DNA of 64,000 nucleotides from Linnemannia elongata (lineage: Eukaryota > Mortierellomycota > Mortierellomycetes > Mortierellales > Mortierellaceae), in NCBI GenBank assembly GCA_036320915.1, contig JAXBDG010000002.1, positions 2,728,001-2,792,000 of the forward strand. The letters are read 5' to 3'. A model generated the notes under the pieces. The model had not been told where the DNA came from, ran no database searches, and worked only from the letters and a program-made list of their open reading frames with translations. Position 1 is the stretch's first letter. Each line of letters begins with the position of its first letter. Below, in pieces: positions 35,522 through 46,510 of the stretch. Made by a program: the position numbers and the translations under genes.

Positions 35522-36574
35522 ATGACAATGAAGTTCAAACTCCCATCAAGATTTACCTGGAACCTACGAATCGCCCTCGTTGCCCTATCCTCGAGCAACT
35601 CCCTTATCCTCATTGCATCCATCGGCTTCGGTGGCTCAAGCGGATCACAGTCAGACCTCCTCCTCATCCCTCAAATCAACGTCTGCATTATCACCATCTT
35701 TTACGCCTACTTTAAACTACAACTCCTCCCTTTCATCTACGGACAACTCCTTGCTTCGTCCATCCTTGCTGGCGTCTATCTCTTCTTTGCCGTCAGGGAC
35801 TTCCCCCTCCTCGGTAACGTCTCCGACCTGTTATGGATCGTCCAGGGCATCAATGTCCTCTTGGCCATCCTGTTGCTTTCAGAAGCGATCTGCACGTTCT
35901 TTGTCAGTAAATCCGAGCAAGAACTCCAGGCGGAAACGTTTGCTGCAGACAGGAGGGCACGTGTTGCTCAAAACGAGCGCATGGCCGCTGGACTTAACGA
36001 TAATGTTACCACCCCAGCAGCAGTCCACCTCTACCAGCCCCGTCTCGACCTCTCCCCTCCAACAGAAGATGGTACTCCCCCTCACAATCGAACCTCAGTC
36101 ATCTCGAGCTCTGCAGCTGATGGTGAGGCAGCAGTACGGTTGGAGATTCCAGATGATTACGAGCTTGATGAGCTGCCCCAATACCAACGGAAACCCCCAG
36201 CGCAGTCAGCCACGATTATCGATCTGTCCAACCTTGCGAGTGTCAACCCTGAAGTCCTGAATAATGTCGTGAGACCGCTGTCATCGTCGTCCATGTCGAC
36301 TCTATCGGTGGTACAACCGCCCTCCGACCCAACCCAGATGCAAGGGGCACAACGAGCACCGTCTGCGTTAAACGAGCAGGGAGAACAACAATTATCACGC
36401 GATGAAGATATTCCCTCCTCTGACGCCCCCGAATATTCACCACCTCAGCCTTCCCTCTCTACCTCCTCCTCTTCGTCTGCTCCTCCATCTTCTTTATCGC
36501 CCCCATCGACCTCTGCTACTAGCCCATCAAGCCAGGCAGCAACATCACCAGAGCCTCCTCTCTATGTACCATAA
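35522..36574 (+). CDS. Four-TM membrane protein with LPxY and C-terminal PPxY motifs (family member T1)
   Basis: Single exon, 350 residues. An upstream open frame from 35129 is CT-rich leader; MTMKFK at 35522 follows a purine-rich context and precedes the first membrane segment. Four hydrophobic segments lie at about 16-36, 50-68, 72-91 and 103-128, the last with a conserved Glu (LLSEA, 121). The long cytosolic tail carries VHLYQPRLDL (168-177), DELPQY (216-221), a Ser/Pro-rich stretch, and ends PEPPLYVP (PPLY 345-348). PPxY and LPxY motifs bind WW domains of Nedd4/Rsp5-type ubiquitin ligases, so this may be ligase cargo or an adaptor. The MRCxMQ motif of its paralogues is not kept. The family is otherwise unknown to me. 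Confidence 0.75.
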   Translation: MTMKFKLPSRFTWNLRIALVALSSSNSLILIASIGFGGSSGSQSDLLLIPQINVCIITIFYAYFKLQLLPFIYGQLLASSILAGVYLFFAVRDFPLLGNVSDLLWIVQGINVLLAILLLSEAICTFFVSKSEQELQAETFAADRRARVAQNERMAAGLNDNVTTPAAVHLYQPRLDLSPPTEDGTPPHNRTSVISSSAADGEAAVRLEIPDDYELDELPQYQRKPPAQSATIIDLSNLASVNPEVLNNVVRPLSSSSMSTLSVVQPPSDPTQMQGAQRAPSALNEQGEQQLSRDEDIPSSDAPEYSPPQPSLSTSSSSSAPPSSLSPPSTSATSPSSQAATSPEPPLYVP

Positions 36575-37284
36575 TCGAGAAGTTTAATTCTTCAACTCTA
36601 ATAAAAATCGTGCTCTGCGCACATGCGTTAGTTGACAATTCAACGTGAAACGAAAGGAGAAGTGTTCTTTGAGAAATTGGCACCTGCGAGATGCGACACT
36701 TTATTTTCTCTTTTTGCGATTCTAGACAGGACAACTGTTGCGCAATAACAATTCCCTTGTACGAAAGCGGGTGAATTCAATGGTCCAGTTGACCCATTCT
36801 TTTTATCCATCTCGGCACAATAGTCCGATGTTTCGACTTTTTGGACAATCCTTCGGAGACTGTGAGCTAGTCCATTCTCTTTGATGAAGGCTTTTCCTCT
36901 GTCATATCCACCCAATTGAAATGAAAGCAATGCTCAATGGATGTACAGTACGACTACGACCCTTGGACGTCGTGTATCCAGGCAGTCTAGGTCATGCTGT
37001 CTTTCCTATCCTACTTCTGGGCTTTGTTTCTCTTCATGTGGTGTAAGACCAAACGTGGTCTCTCGGTCCCTTTCAGCCACTCATGCAACCACAGCACCGC
37101 CACGACAAACCTTCAGAAAAACCTTGCCTCAGCAGCAAAAATGCTTATTTCATCCTGTTATCCTTCATATATTTCATTTTGTCGTTTGCTCCTGGTCGCT
37201 TGTCATTACTCAAAATTGCTTTTTCTGTTCTTCTTCTTGATCGATTGTTTGCTGTTGTGCGTTTGGACCTTTTCATACATTCAC

Positions 37285-37297
37285 GCACACACACACA

Positions 37298-37369
<72 letters not shown>
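37285..37369 (+). repeat. (CA)n-(TC)n compound microsatellite
   Basis: Eight CA units run directly into about 34 TC units in the spacer between two membrane-protein genes. Confidence 0.95.
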
Positions 37370-37372
<3 letters not shown>

Positions 37373-37961
37373 GTCAATCTCTTTTCCTCCCACAAGCACA
37401 ATGACAATTTGCCAAGCCAAACAAAACCACCCATCGACAGAAATAAAACAATGAAAATGCGCTCTTTGTTTGTTCGTGTTTTCGTTGGTCCGTATTCACC
37501 AAGGTGGCGAGTGAATGAAAAGAAACAGAGAGAGAAAAAGTTTACTTGCTACTGAACAGGTCATGCACGAGGATCGAATTTGTCGACTGCTTGGATGTCC
37601 TCTACAAACACAACTCCAAAATACAAAACACAGCGTCAACGTCTTTTTTACTCTTTTGTCTTTTTGTCCTCGCAAACCCTTCGTTCCTTTCTCTCTCTTT
37701 TTCTCTTCGTTACTCCCACTCTTCCCCTCTTTCTTACACCCCCTCCAACCCTCTCTCTTTTTCTCACTGCTTTCCTGACTTCATCTTCAACTCTCCTCGC
37801 TTTCCTCCTCGTGTGAGCGGTGTCTGTTGTAACGTCTCTCCTCCCCACAACAACGTCCATCTCTTCTCCTCTCCTCCTTTTCTACGTTCCCTTTCTCTCC
37901 GTCCTTATCCACATCCTCCTCTCTCCTTTTACTTCCTTCTCAACAACGACATAACAAGGAG

Positions 37962-39023
37962 ATGAAGTACAGATTCTGCTACCCACTTATAATCCCCATC
38001 CGGCTCCTAATATGCCTCTTAACCCTTTCCAACATAATCTGCATCTTCGCAGGGAAACGCCTCTCCCAAGACACCCCACCTCCCTCCGCGCCTCCCGACT
38101 ACTCCCCGCCTCCAAACACCCCCACCTCCTACCCCGAAGACGTCAACTACGACAACACAGCCGCAACCGAAAAGTTCTTCCCAGACTCTGAACAACTCGG
38201 TCTCAACATCTGTCTCCTCGCCGCAACTCTCTACATGCTCTACAAACCCGGTACACGGTTCTGGTGGTTGACATCGAATTTTAGGTTGACGATCTTGTCC
38301 TGGGGGTTTGCGATTGCTGGAATGTATTACGCGTTAACGCAGTATATCCGAATCGTGCCTGTTAATGGTGGTTGTGAGGCGGGGTTCTTTCGGTATACGA
38401 GGATGAGGTGTTGGATGCAATTGGGGATTTCTGCGAGTCAGACTGGGTGGGCGGTTTTGTTGGTATGGGAGAGTTTTGTGATGGTCAAGCAGAAGAATGA
38501 TCGAAAGTGGAATGAGCAGAGGGCGGATGAGGAGGTTCAAGGGGCTGTTATGTATCAACCGGATCTGACCGCTCTTCCTGTGGGTGGGGGAGGAGGAAGA
38601 AGGGATAGTCTGGAGTATGATAACAGGTCGGTGGATGAGCTGGAGTTGGCTACCAGGACTGGAGCTGGAACAGGAGCAGGAACAGGAACAGGATCTGACA
38701 CGGCTGATCGCGGCCATCTAGGAGGAGTAGGAGGAGTAGGAGCAGAGACAGAAGAGGCTCTCCCAGAATACGCGAGCAGGAGACCCAGGGGTCAACCTCT
38801 GATCGTCGACACTACCCACCCGCCACGACGACTTGCCGGCGCCGTCGCTCGAAGGATGCAATCCGAGTCTACAACTCACACTGTGACGACCACCACTAGT
38901 AGTGCCCCTCTACCTTCTGTGAATGCTCCGGAACCAGGATCTCAGGAAACGGGTGCCATAGCTACTACGGCCACTACTGCTGCCACTGCGGCTCTCCCTC
39001 CTCCTCCGAGTTATACCCCATAG
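37962..39023 (+). CDS. Four-TM membrane protein with LPxY and C-terminal PPxY motifs (family member T2)
   Basis: Single exon, 353 residues. The first Met starts a membrane segment at once (about 8-30). A Pro-rich outer loop with PPDY (44-47) follows, then segments at about 78-95, 106-128 and 152-176. The end of loop 2 reads TRMRCWMQ and the last segment has the conserved Glu (VWES, 170). The cytosolic tail shows VMYQPDLTAL (197-205), ALPEY (267-271), a GTGAG repeat and a C-terminal LPPPPSYTP (PPSY 348-351). It is related to T1, T3 and T4 by layout and motifs more than by overall identity. The third-base composition shifts around 38260, from C-rich codons to G/T-rich ones, so the 3' part looks differently biased from the 5' part. 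Confidence 0.78.
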   Translation: MKYRFCYPLIIPIRLLICLLTLSNIICIFAGKRLSQDTPPPSAPPDYSPPPNTPTSYPEDVNYDNTAATEKFFPDSEQLGLNICLLAATLYMLYKPGTRFWWLTSNFRLTILSWGFAIAGMYYALTQYIRIVPVNGGCEAGFFRYTRMRCWMQLGISASQTGWAVLLVWESFVMVKQKNDRKWNEQRADEEVQGAVMYQPDLTALPVGGGGGRRDSLEYDNRSVDELELATRTGAGTGAGTGTGSDTADRGHLGGVGGVGAETEEALPEYASRRPRGQPLIVDTTHPPRRLAGAVARRMQSESTTHTVTTTTSSAPLPSVNAPEPGSQETGAIATTATTAATAALPPPPSYTP

Positions 39024-39821
39024 TTCTTTCTCCCTCCCCCCTCTCCCCGTCTTTCTAATGCAAATAATTAAAGGGTAATTGAAGAAATAAAAAAGGCGGG
39101 CATTCAAACCAAAGCCGTAAGTCTCGCGTTCTTGGTTGCGATCGCACTATCTCGGTAGAATACGCGCGCGAAAATAGAAAGAGGAACCATAGAATAGAAA
39201 GATGAGCCACGGAGTAGAATGTAAGTTGGTTACTAAAATATTCGACGGGGTTGGAGAGGCCCCTTCTGGCAGCATGTATGTGTATTACTTGAATATTGTG
39301 GTTTTTTGTTTCCCTATCGTTCCTGACTTTGACTTTTTTTTGGGGGTATGTCTGAGATCTGAGAGCTGATAGTTGCCATCGTCGTCATCGATTGAGGTTT
39401 CTGGAAGTAAACACTCATAGGTGCAGCTACCCTCTGGTTCGAGCGTTACTATCTGCAAGGAACAAAGATACTAACCACATCATTCTTATTCAAAGGAATT
39501 ATAATGAGATATACCTTACCACAAATGCAATCCAATTCACTCACTCTCTCTTTCGCTCCCTTCTCCCCCAACATTTGCTTTTGGGTTGTTGTTGACAACA
39601 ATCGTAACTGTTTTGCACTAGCCAATCGTTTGCGCCTACTCTGATATTTAGGCGCAGGATCGATTGAAAACCAAGGCTGCTTGTGGTGACCTGACGGCAA
39701 GGACGCGTCTAGAGCACTGCACTAAGGTGTATTCAATGCGGATAAAATAAATACGCGGAGGAGACGCGTTTTCTCTGGACCGCGTATGAAGAGATGTGAT
39801 TGACAACCGGGATATAGCAGG

Positions 39822-39855
<34 letters not shown>

Positions 39856-40252
39856 TGGAAAGGAAAGGAAGGGAAGGGAGGTGCGACGTGAGGGCTCATA
39901 TTGAGGCATTCTGACCTTCCTTTCATATGCATAGATGCTGTTTGAACTAACACACGATGTCTTACGATGGCAGTTACATACTTTGGGCTGCGCAAGCAGA
40001 GGAATGGGAGTGAAATGAATAGCTTTTTCTTGTTGGCGACTCACCTTCACAACGGAGAGAAAAAAAGGTATAGTGAGCTCTCGATGTACGGCAGAGTCTG
40101 CAGAACACCTGGGCGATGTCGGCTTTCATCTCAAATTTGTCTCATCTTCATTCCTCATATCTGTGTCCTTGGAAGAAATAGCAACGGTTGAAGGATAAAT
40201 GCCTAAAACAAAGCCGGAAAATTCGAACAAAACAAACTGACCGGTGGCATGC

Positions 40253-40253
<1 letters not shown>

Positions 40254-40318
<65 letters not shown>
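40254..40318 (+). repeat. (CT)n microsatellite
   Basis: About 32 CT units between T2 and the 549-residue membrane protein gene; the second long CT run in 3 kb. Confidence 0.95.
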
Positions 40319-40322
<4 letters not shown>

Positions 40323-40835
40323 CTCTCTCTTTCCTATCCCCATCTCTCCTTCCTCAGCCAACCACTGTTGCAAGTGATGGTTATGTTTTGTTTCCGTATC
40401 GAAAAACAGCTTAACACTCTTACTGGACGTCACCAGCGTTGGCTCGGACCTCTCAAAGACCATTGTGCGACATCTCGGCAAGGAGCATAGGCAAACCGAG
40501 CCCCGCCTCAAACCCAAGAATACTTACATCCTAATAGCTCTCTCTCAATTGCAAGCGAGAGTGATGGCTAAACAGAAGAAAAAGAGAATACACAAGCAAA
40601 TGACGATGTGGCCATGAAGAGTTGAGAAGAGTGGAGGAGAGACCGCTATAAAACCTGCCAGCTCTTTATTTCAGACCAAGGTTGCTTCATTTTATTTTTT
40701 ACCACTCAAGCTTCCCCGCCGCGCCTTTTCACAGCTCGCCATCCCTTCCACCTTTTGCCCTAAACAGCATAATCGACCCTCGAAGCCCAACCCACACACA
40801 CGCACACATAAAAAAAAGTATCGCTTATTTCTAAA

Positions 40836-42485
40836 ATGCCCTCCTCCTCAATTTACATGGGCGCCCCTTCGCACGCCACAGGTCGGCGCGCCTTCGTGAC
40901 CATTCCTGTGACGAAAATGAACCTGGAGATCTTCACCGACCCCGACCGACAAGTCAACCGGGTCAGGACCCTTTCGCATGATATCATGTACCTCTTACAT
41001 GCGGTGGGCCTGTGGGCCACCATTCTTTACCAAGGCATGATCGAGGAGCGCCAGTTAAAGCTTCGTAACTGGATCGGCTTTTTCCTACCCTTCTTCACCA
41101 TTATGTCTGACCCCCGCCAGGCCTTTTTGCGTGAAGCTTCCGCGCCGATTCTCTTCGTGGCCTGGCTTGTCCTTGCATTCGACTGGCACTCTGCCTTTTT
41201 CGATACCACCACCTCCCTGGCTCATGGCGACACTCTAAATACGGTTTATGCTTCCCGAGTCGGTTGTTACCACGGCGATCCCGCCTGCCGCCTCCTCTCT
41301 TGGTTTATTTGGACGATCTTTGGCATTTCGTTCTGCTTCTTTTCAGAACTTGTAAGTATTATCTACATACAACATCGGAAGGACTGGCGAGATTTCTTTG
41401 TTGGTCTCTTTCGTCGTCTCCTCGGCCGACCTGCCTTAACTGCCTCCGTCTCTTCTTCTGCCGCTCGTGTCGTCCCAATCTTCGAAGAAGCCGTTGGCCT
41501 TGAGAACCACTGTTCCGTCGGTTTCTGCGAAGCTTCCCCCGTCGGCGCGCAAACTCCTCTTACCATACACTTTGCCTTTCCCAGTCCCCCCTCGTATACT
41601 TCCGTCTTCCCCCACAACTCAAGCCAGCTTGATGTTCCGACCTCCCTGCGCGCCTGTACACCCATCAGTCACTTTCTCCTTGACGAATACGAGGACGACG
41701 AAATCCTCGAGGTCCTCCCCGCGGATCAATCCTTCCCCCTGCAAGAAGAGGCAGAAGGCGTCCTCGTTGTCTCCGCACCCACTCGTATGGACACCCCACG
41801 CCCTCTCACGAGAAGCTTCACTAGCGTCGCTCAGATGTTGGGCTTGGACATGTCCGGTCCCGGATCGCGCGCTAATACTCCTTACCCACACCATGCCCAA
41901 TATGTACCCAGAGAACCCATCTTTACCAAATTATTCATGGTTCATTCCATCGAGTGCGATCAGAATCCGTTCCTGCCTCCTGTCGCTGTTGCCGCCACCG
42001 CCTTCCAAACTGACGGTTTGGGTACCGTCGAGGGTGTAGTGGAGTGTGTCGATCAGTTCACCTCCTCCCTCCATTTCCAGCCTGTTGTCGCTTCCGCTGT
42101 CGAGCAGGATGCCGTCGAGGGTTCTTCCGAGGATGCCGTCGATGGTGCCGCCTTGTGGGAGACAGAGTCTTCTTCCTCCCACAAACCACAGTCCGCTGCC
42201 GCTGCCAACCAGGGCACCACTGTCGAAGAAGCTTCTCAGTCATTGACCTTCTCCCAGCCCCAGGGTGGAGAGTCTGACCAGGAGACGCCTGCCAACGACG
42301 ACGACAGCAATAGCAGCACTGATGCTGTCAACGATGATACCGAGGAGGTCGGGTACCGGTATGGCCAATATGACTTGTACGAGTATAGGCGACTTCTGAG
42401 CGAACGTCGCTTGTATGCCTACCGTACCGCCACCAGGACACAGATGGTAGAACTGGCTAAGTATGCCAACGAACCCCCTCCCTGA
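40836..42485 (+). CDS. Four-TM membrane protein with long acidic tail and internal PPSY (distant relative of the PPxY family)
   Basis: Single exon, 549 residues. Hydrophobic segments lie at about 50-68, 79-92, 102-117 and 152-178; the last ends FFSELVSIIYI, with the Glu placed as in the PPxY family. A GT donor-like GTAAGT occurs at about 41351 inside this segment, but the frame stays open and the peptide makes sense read through. The tail has SPPSYTS (PPSY 251-254), acidic patches (EYEDDEILE), and a long Ser/Thr/Glu/Asp-rich stretch, ending EPPP with no terminal PPxY. Codon use is strongly C-ending, as in highly expressed genes. A TATA-like TATAAAA lies near 40648. Function unknown. Confidence 0.7.
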   Translation: MPSSSIYMGAPSHATGRRAFVTIPVTKMNLEIFTDPDRQVNRVRTLSHDIMYLLHAVGLWATILYQGMIEERQLKLRNWIGFFLPFFTIMSDPRQAFLREASAPILFVAWLVLAFDWHSAFFDTTTSLAHGDTLNTVYASRVGCYHGDPACRLLSWFIWTIFGISFCFFSELVSIIYIQHRKDWRDFFVGLFRRLLGRPALTASVSSSAARVVPIFEEAVGLENHCSVGFCEASPVGAQTPLTIHFAFPSPPSYTSVFPHNSSQLDVPTSLRACTPISHFLLDEYEDDEILEVLPADQSFPLQEEAEGVLVVSAPTRMDTPRPLTRSFTSVAQMLGLDMSGPGSRANTPYPHHAQYVPREPIFTKLFMVHSIECDQNPFLPPVAVAATAFQTDGLGTVEGVVECVDQFTSSLHFQPVVASAVEQDAVEGSSEDAVDGAALWETESSSSHKPQSAAAANQGTTVEEASQSLTFSQPQGGESDQETPANDDDSNSSTDAVNDDTEEVGYRYGQYDLYEYRRLLSERRLYAYRTATRTQMVELAKYANEPPP

Positions 42486-42920
42486 TTGTCCTCAGCAGTA
42501 AGCTGGTAACCTTGAGTGTGCGTGAATCTGGAGGCCCTCAAGTCGCTCAAGCTTCCAAGGATGCCCGTCCCTGTCGTTTGTGCCTGCTGTTCCCGGTGTC
42601 CGCTTCGTTGGGTTGGTGATGGAGTCTTGAGAGGATCAAGTTGTCATTTTCGTTTGCTGAGGGAGGTTCGAGGGGGTAGGGATTGGTGAAGGAGTAGGTG
42701 GAGAAGGAGATCTCTTGCTTAGTTTGTTGTTGAGGATGGTGGATGAACATACGGACATACCATTTTTTTCTCGTTAAGCATTGTGCTGTTCGTACCATTT
42801 TTTTTTTGTTGTCACTTCATTTGCTTTGGTTTTGTTTGGCTCTGTCTCTTGCATGTTCATGCTTCTTTTCTTGATCCTTTCGTGTTATCCATAGCATTAT
42901 TGTTCATGCTTCTCTGCATT

Positions 42921-42961
<41 letters not shown>

Positions 42962-44693
42962 CATTTGGATTGTTCTTGCTTCTCGCTCTTGCCTTGTTTT
43001 TTCCTCGTTGCGTCTGCACTTGTCGTCCTTTCTTTTAGTTATAATTCGAAATAGAAATATAAATAATCCGCATTGAGTGGCGGTATAAAAACGACTCTCT
43101 TCCTCCATTTCATACGCGAACAGGTAATCGTAGTATGTCTTTCAATCGACGAAGGAAAAAAAGGGATGGTGAAAGAGAGAGAAATAAAGATAAGGATTGA
43201 AAATATAATTTCGCCTCGCGCTTTCTTGCCGTCTACACGTCATTTGAAAAATAAATGATGGTAAAAAAAAAAAAAAAAAAACCAGTACCACCCACCTCCT
43301 TTTATTTGTGAACGTAAGACAGCAGGTAGTAAGTGTGGAGTTCGCTTTTTCTTTCACGCGATGAAAAGTAAAAGGATCAACTCATCACTTTTCTGTAACG
43401 TAGTTCACACTCATTCATAAAATGAAGAAGATAAAACGTGTTTTGTCGATCGTCATGCAAGAGTGAACTGTGATTGAAAAGATAGTTCAAGTTGGTTCCT
43501 TCGTTTGTTAGGATTTTGTTTTGTTTTGCTTGTTCTGTGTCCACACGCATCTCTCCACAGCCTTGTCATACATGAAAAAACGTATGTATGTGTGCACAGC
43601 TTACATCGTCAAGGGTGCTATTACCACTACCACAATATCCATGCGTCATTAAGCACTTTCAAAGAACCGCAGACTCTCTTTGCTGTCTTTAAGGGAGGAG
43701 GAATAGGTGTTGAACGTGATGAAAGAGAGGGTTCATGTTCAATCTCATGAGGTATATGAATGCGTCTCATTCACAAAGCTTGTTAGCTCGGAAGAAAGAT
43801 AAATTTCGAGAAGCCTCCATGATTCAGAGCCGAATAAGTAGCTAGATAGCGGGAAGATGGGGAACAATGGGCATAAGAGGGAGAGAAAAGGACCGGAGTC
43901 ATGAAAAAGATACATAAATGTTCGTGAGTCGATCCATTCAAGAGGTCTATCGGCACAAGGCGCCCGGCGGATCCGAATGAACAAATGACTGGTGCTTTTT
44001 TTTTTTCTTTTGTTGAAGTCGCCGTTTTGCCACTAAAGCGACAGGTGGAACGGTGAACACAGAAGAAACCCAGGCACACGACTAGGCCAATGTTGAGGCT
44101 AACTTTTTCACTCCGTCTTTTGTGTCCCTTGCGCCTGGGCACTGAATAGGGAACACAGGATCAGGATTGAAGGATTGTTGCTGTTGTTTTTTTAGTTTGC
44201 TCTGTACTTGTCTCGCTCTCATCAGAGCGCCCGATACCACAGTGCATTTGTGCACTCTAGAAAAAAAGAAAAAAAAAAAGATTCACAAGTCGACGAACGT
44301 TGATTCTTCTTGCTTCTTCTCGCTCTTCTTCTCTTGCGTTCTCGCCTTTCTTCTTATTTCCTTTCTCACTTCTTCATCTCTCCAAAGCTCCCTCCACCCC
44401 TTGTACCCCTTCTACCCCTTTTCGCTATTCTACTTTCACCTCCCCCTTGTCTTTCTCCGTCTCTTTCCTATTTTATTCTCTCTCACTCTCACCCATATAC
44501 CTGTCATCATCCAACTCTTCGGCAATCGCTGCTCCCCTTCAATCTCGATACCCTCCGATTCCATCCCCTCCCCTCCCCACAGCCCACATAACAAACAAAC
44601 AAACGCACACTCCTTGTACGACTTGACGAACAACGCAACATATAATCAAACAAACAAACACAAAGACAACAAAGACAGCAAAGACTTCCTACA
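42486..44693. other. Intergenic, low complexity
   Basis: No supported gene. It holds poly-T of about 38 bp (42924-42961), poly-A of 18 bp near 43263, and a long CT-rich leader (about 44290-44590) before the next membrane-protein gene. The open frames in the leader are Ser/Leu/Pro low complexity. Confidence 0.55.
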
Positions 44694-45719
44694 ATGCAGA
44701 CATCAAAACAACACCCCTACAAACATCTCCTTTGGATCCGGATCATCCTCGGAATAATGTCCGTCACCAACATCGCCGTCCTTTCCATGCCCATGTTCAC
44801 CCACGAACCTTTTAACTTCCAGGAATTTCTCGACACCCATCAATTCGTCCTCAACATCATCGTCCTTCTCGCTTGTATGCACGTCATATGCGGCTGCTGT
44901 TACCGGTTCCCACCATTTATCCGCTTCGTCTCGGGATGCTGTCTTGTCGTCGCCAACTTGGCCTACCCGATCGGGATCTTTGTCAAGATCAGTCGACATA
45001 ATGTTGGATTTGGTGGAGGATGTAGCGGATATGAGTACGAGTACGACAATTCTGGATCTGGGACAGATGTGGATGGTCAGGGGCAGCACAACTCTATGAA
45101 GACGCGGTGTTATATGCAGTACTTGATTGGGACGTTGAACGTGTTGATGGCGTGTCTGTTGGCGGCGGAAGTTGGGCTATCATGGCGAATGAGTCGGGAT
45201 CGGGAGTATCTGGATCTGGTCGCGAAGGAAAGACAGGAGATAGAGCTGAGGGAGATGCAAAGGCGAGAGCGAGCCATGATGGTGCATCAATATCAGCCCA
45301 ATTTGACTTTGGAAGATCAGGGTGATGACATGAACGACTCTACGAGAGAAGATGAGTTGCCAGAGTACCAGCAGAGGGAGACGACCGTTGGATTGGGGCG
45401 ATTAGTCGATGTGGGTAACTTTGTCAACGGAGAGGCTGAGGAGGTTTGCCCGCACCCTTACATCGAGCAGGAAGAAGCAGAGGGAGAAGATCAAGATACA
45501 GGATACATGGATCCGTCGCCGTTTTCTGCAGAGGATATCGAGGCCCAGGCGGGTCGGCCAACACCTTTGATGGAAGGAAGTGAAGGAGGAGGAGGGGGGT
45601 TGAGAACAATTAACGGTGATAGCGAATCAGCTGCGACAGAGGCTGAGGCTGAAGAAGGGTCCAGATTAAGTGCAGTTATTGTTGTGCCGATGGGCTTGCC
45701 TCCAAGATATACGCCTTGA
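44694..45719 (+). CDS. Four-TM membrane protein with LPxY and C-terminal PPxY motifs (family member T3)
   Basis: Single exon, 341 residues. A longer frame starts at 44167 in another reading frame and is leader. Segments lie at about 12-31, 50-68, 76-98 and 142-163. The second loop is Gly/Tyr/Asp-rich (GYEYEYDNSGSG) and ends KTRCYMQ; the last segment holds the conserved Glu (AAEV, 159). The tail begins with a Glu/Arg-rich helix (ERQEIELREMQRRERAM), then VHQYQPNLTL (197-206), DELPEY (220-225), an acidic stretch, and ends GLPPRYTP (PPRY 336-339). It has the same motif order as T1, T2 and T4. As in T2, codon use turns from C-rich to G-rich partway (around 45000). Confidence 0.78.
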   Translation: MQTSKQHPYKHLLWIRIILGIMSVTNIAVLSMPMFTHEPFNFQEFLDTHQFVLNIIVLLACMHVICGCCYRFPPFIRFVSGCCLVVANLAYPIGIFVKISRHNVGFGGGCSGYEYEYDNSGSGTDVDGQGQHNSMKTRCYMQYLIGTLNVLMACLLAAEVGLSWRMSRDREYLDLVAKERQEIELREMQRRERAMMVHQYQPNLTLEDQGDDMNDSTREDELPEYQQRETTVGLGRLVDVGNFVNGEAEEVCPHPYIEQEEAEGEDQDTGYMDPSPFSAEDIEAQAGRPTPLMEGSEGGGGGLRTINGDSESAATEAEAEEGSRLSAVIVVPMGLPPRYTP

Positions 45720-45814
45720 TCTATGGATCATTCACGGAACACAGGAAAAGAAAATAAAAATCCAATTGAGCCCACAGGGTGACAATAATGCGAAGCCGAT
45801 GGTTGCGCGGGACA

Positions 45815-45849
<35 letters not shown>

Positions 45850-46510
45850 GCCAGGGCACCGGCTGTCTATTTCTCAGTCACCCTTTCGGCGTCCTGACTA
45901 TCTATGCGAACTGATCCATGTGCCAATGTGGCCAGAGTTGAGGAGAGGAGACTGAGTCTATCATGCAAAAAGGTGACCTCTTTCCTCTTTCTTACCGACG
46001 CTTGAATGCATGAACGAGAGAGAATTGTAATTAAGACTTTTTTCGTCAGCGATCAAATAGCAGACAATAACTTTGGCAACAATGTCTCACCCCTGTAATC
46101 ACCCCTCATTTTCCTTTTTTCCGTGTAGACAGACAAGGAAAAAAGAAAGAAAAGAAAAAGAGGCGTTTCAGGAACAGGCGGAAGGAAATAGAAAATAGGA
46201 CGAAGAAGAGGGGGATGGTGGAAGAACCTGTCCACTCACTCCACCGAACACAACCCTGCTCTCCTTTTCTTTCTTTCTTCTCTTTATCTGTAAAGTTAAT
46301 CCTTTCTCACCCTCAACCTTTCTTCCTCACTCTCTCCATTCACTCTCTCTTCATTCACTCTCTCCACTCACTCTCCCTTACATACAGACATACAGACATA
46401 CAGACATACCCATTCACTTTCCACTCACCAACATACACACTCTCCCAGTCTCACTTACTCAAACTCACCTCACACACACACACACTAGAAATACATAGTC
46501 TCGCTCAGTA

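Noticed and set aside
41351..41382. Possible 30-bp intron (GTAAGT ... AG) in the 549-residue membrane protein
   Set aside because: Too short for splicing here, and the read-through peptide completes a membrane segment and a basic stop-transfer stretch.
42786..43076. Small membrane protein frame rich in Phe/Leu
   Set aside because: It is built around a 38-bp poly-T run; the complementary frame on the other strand is equally open.
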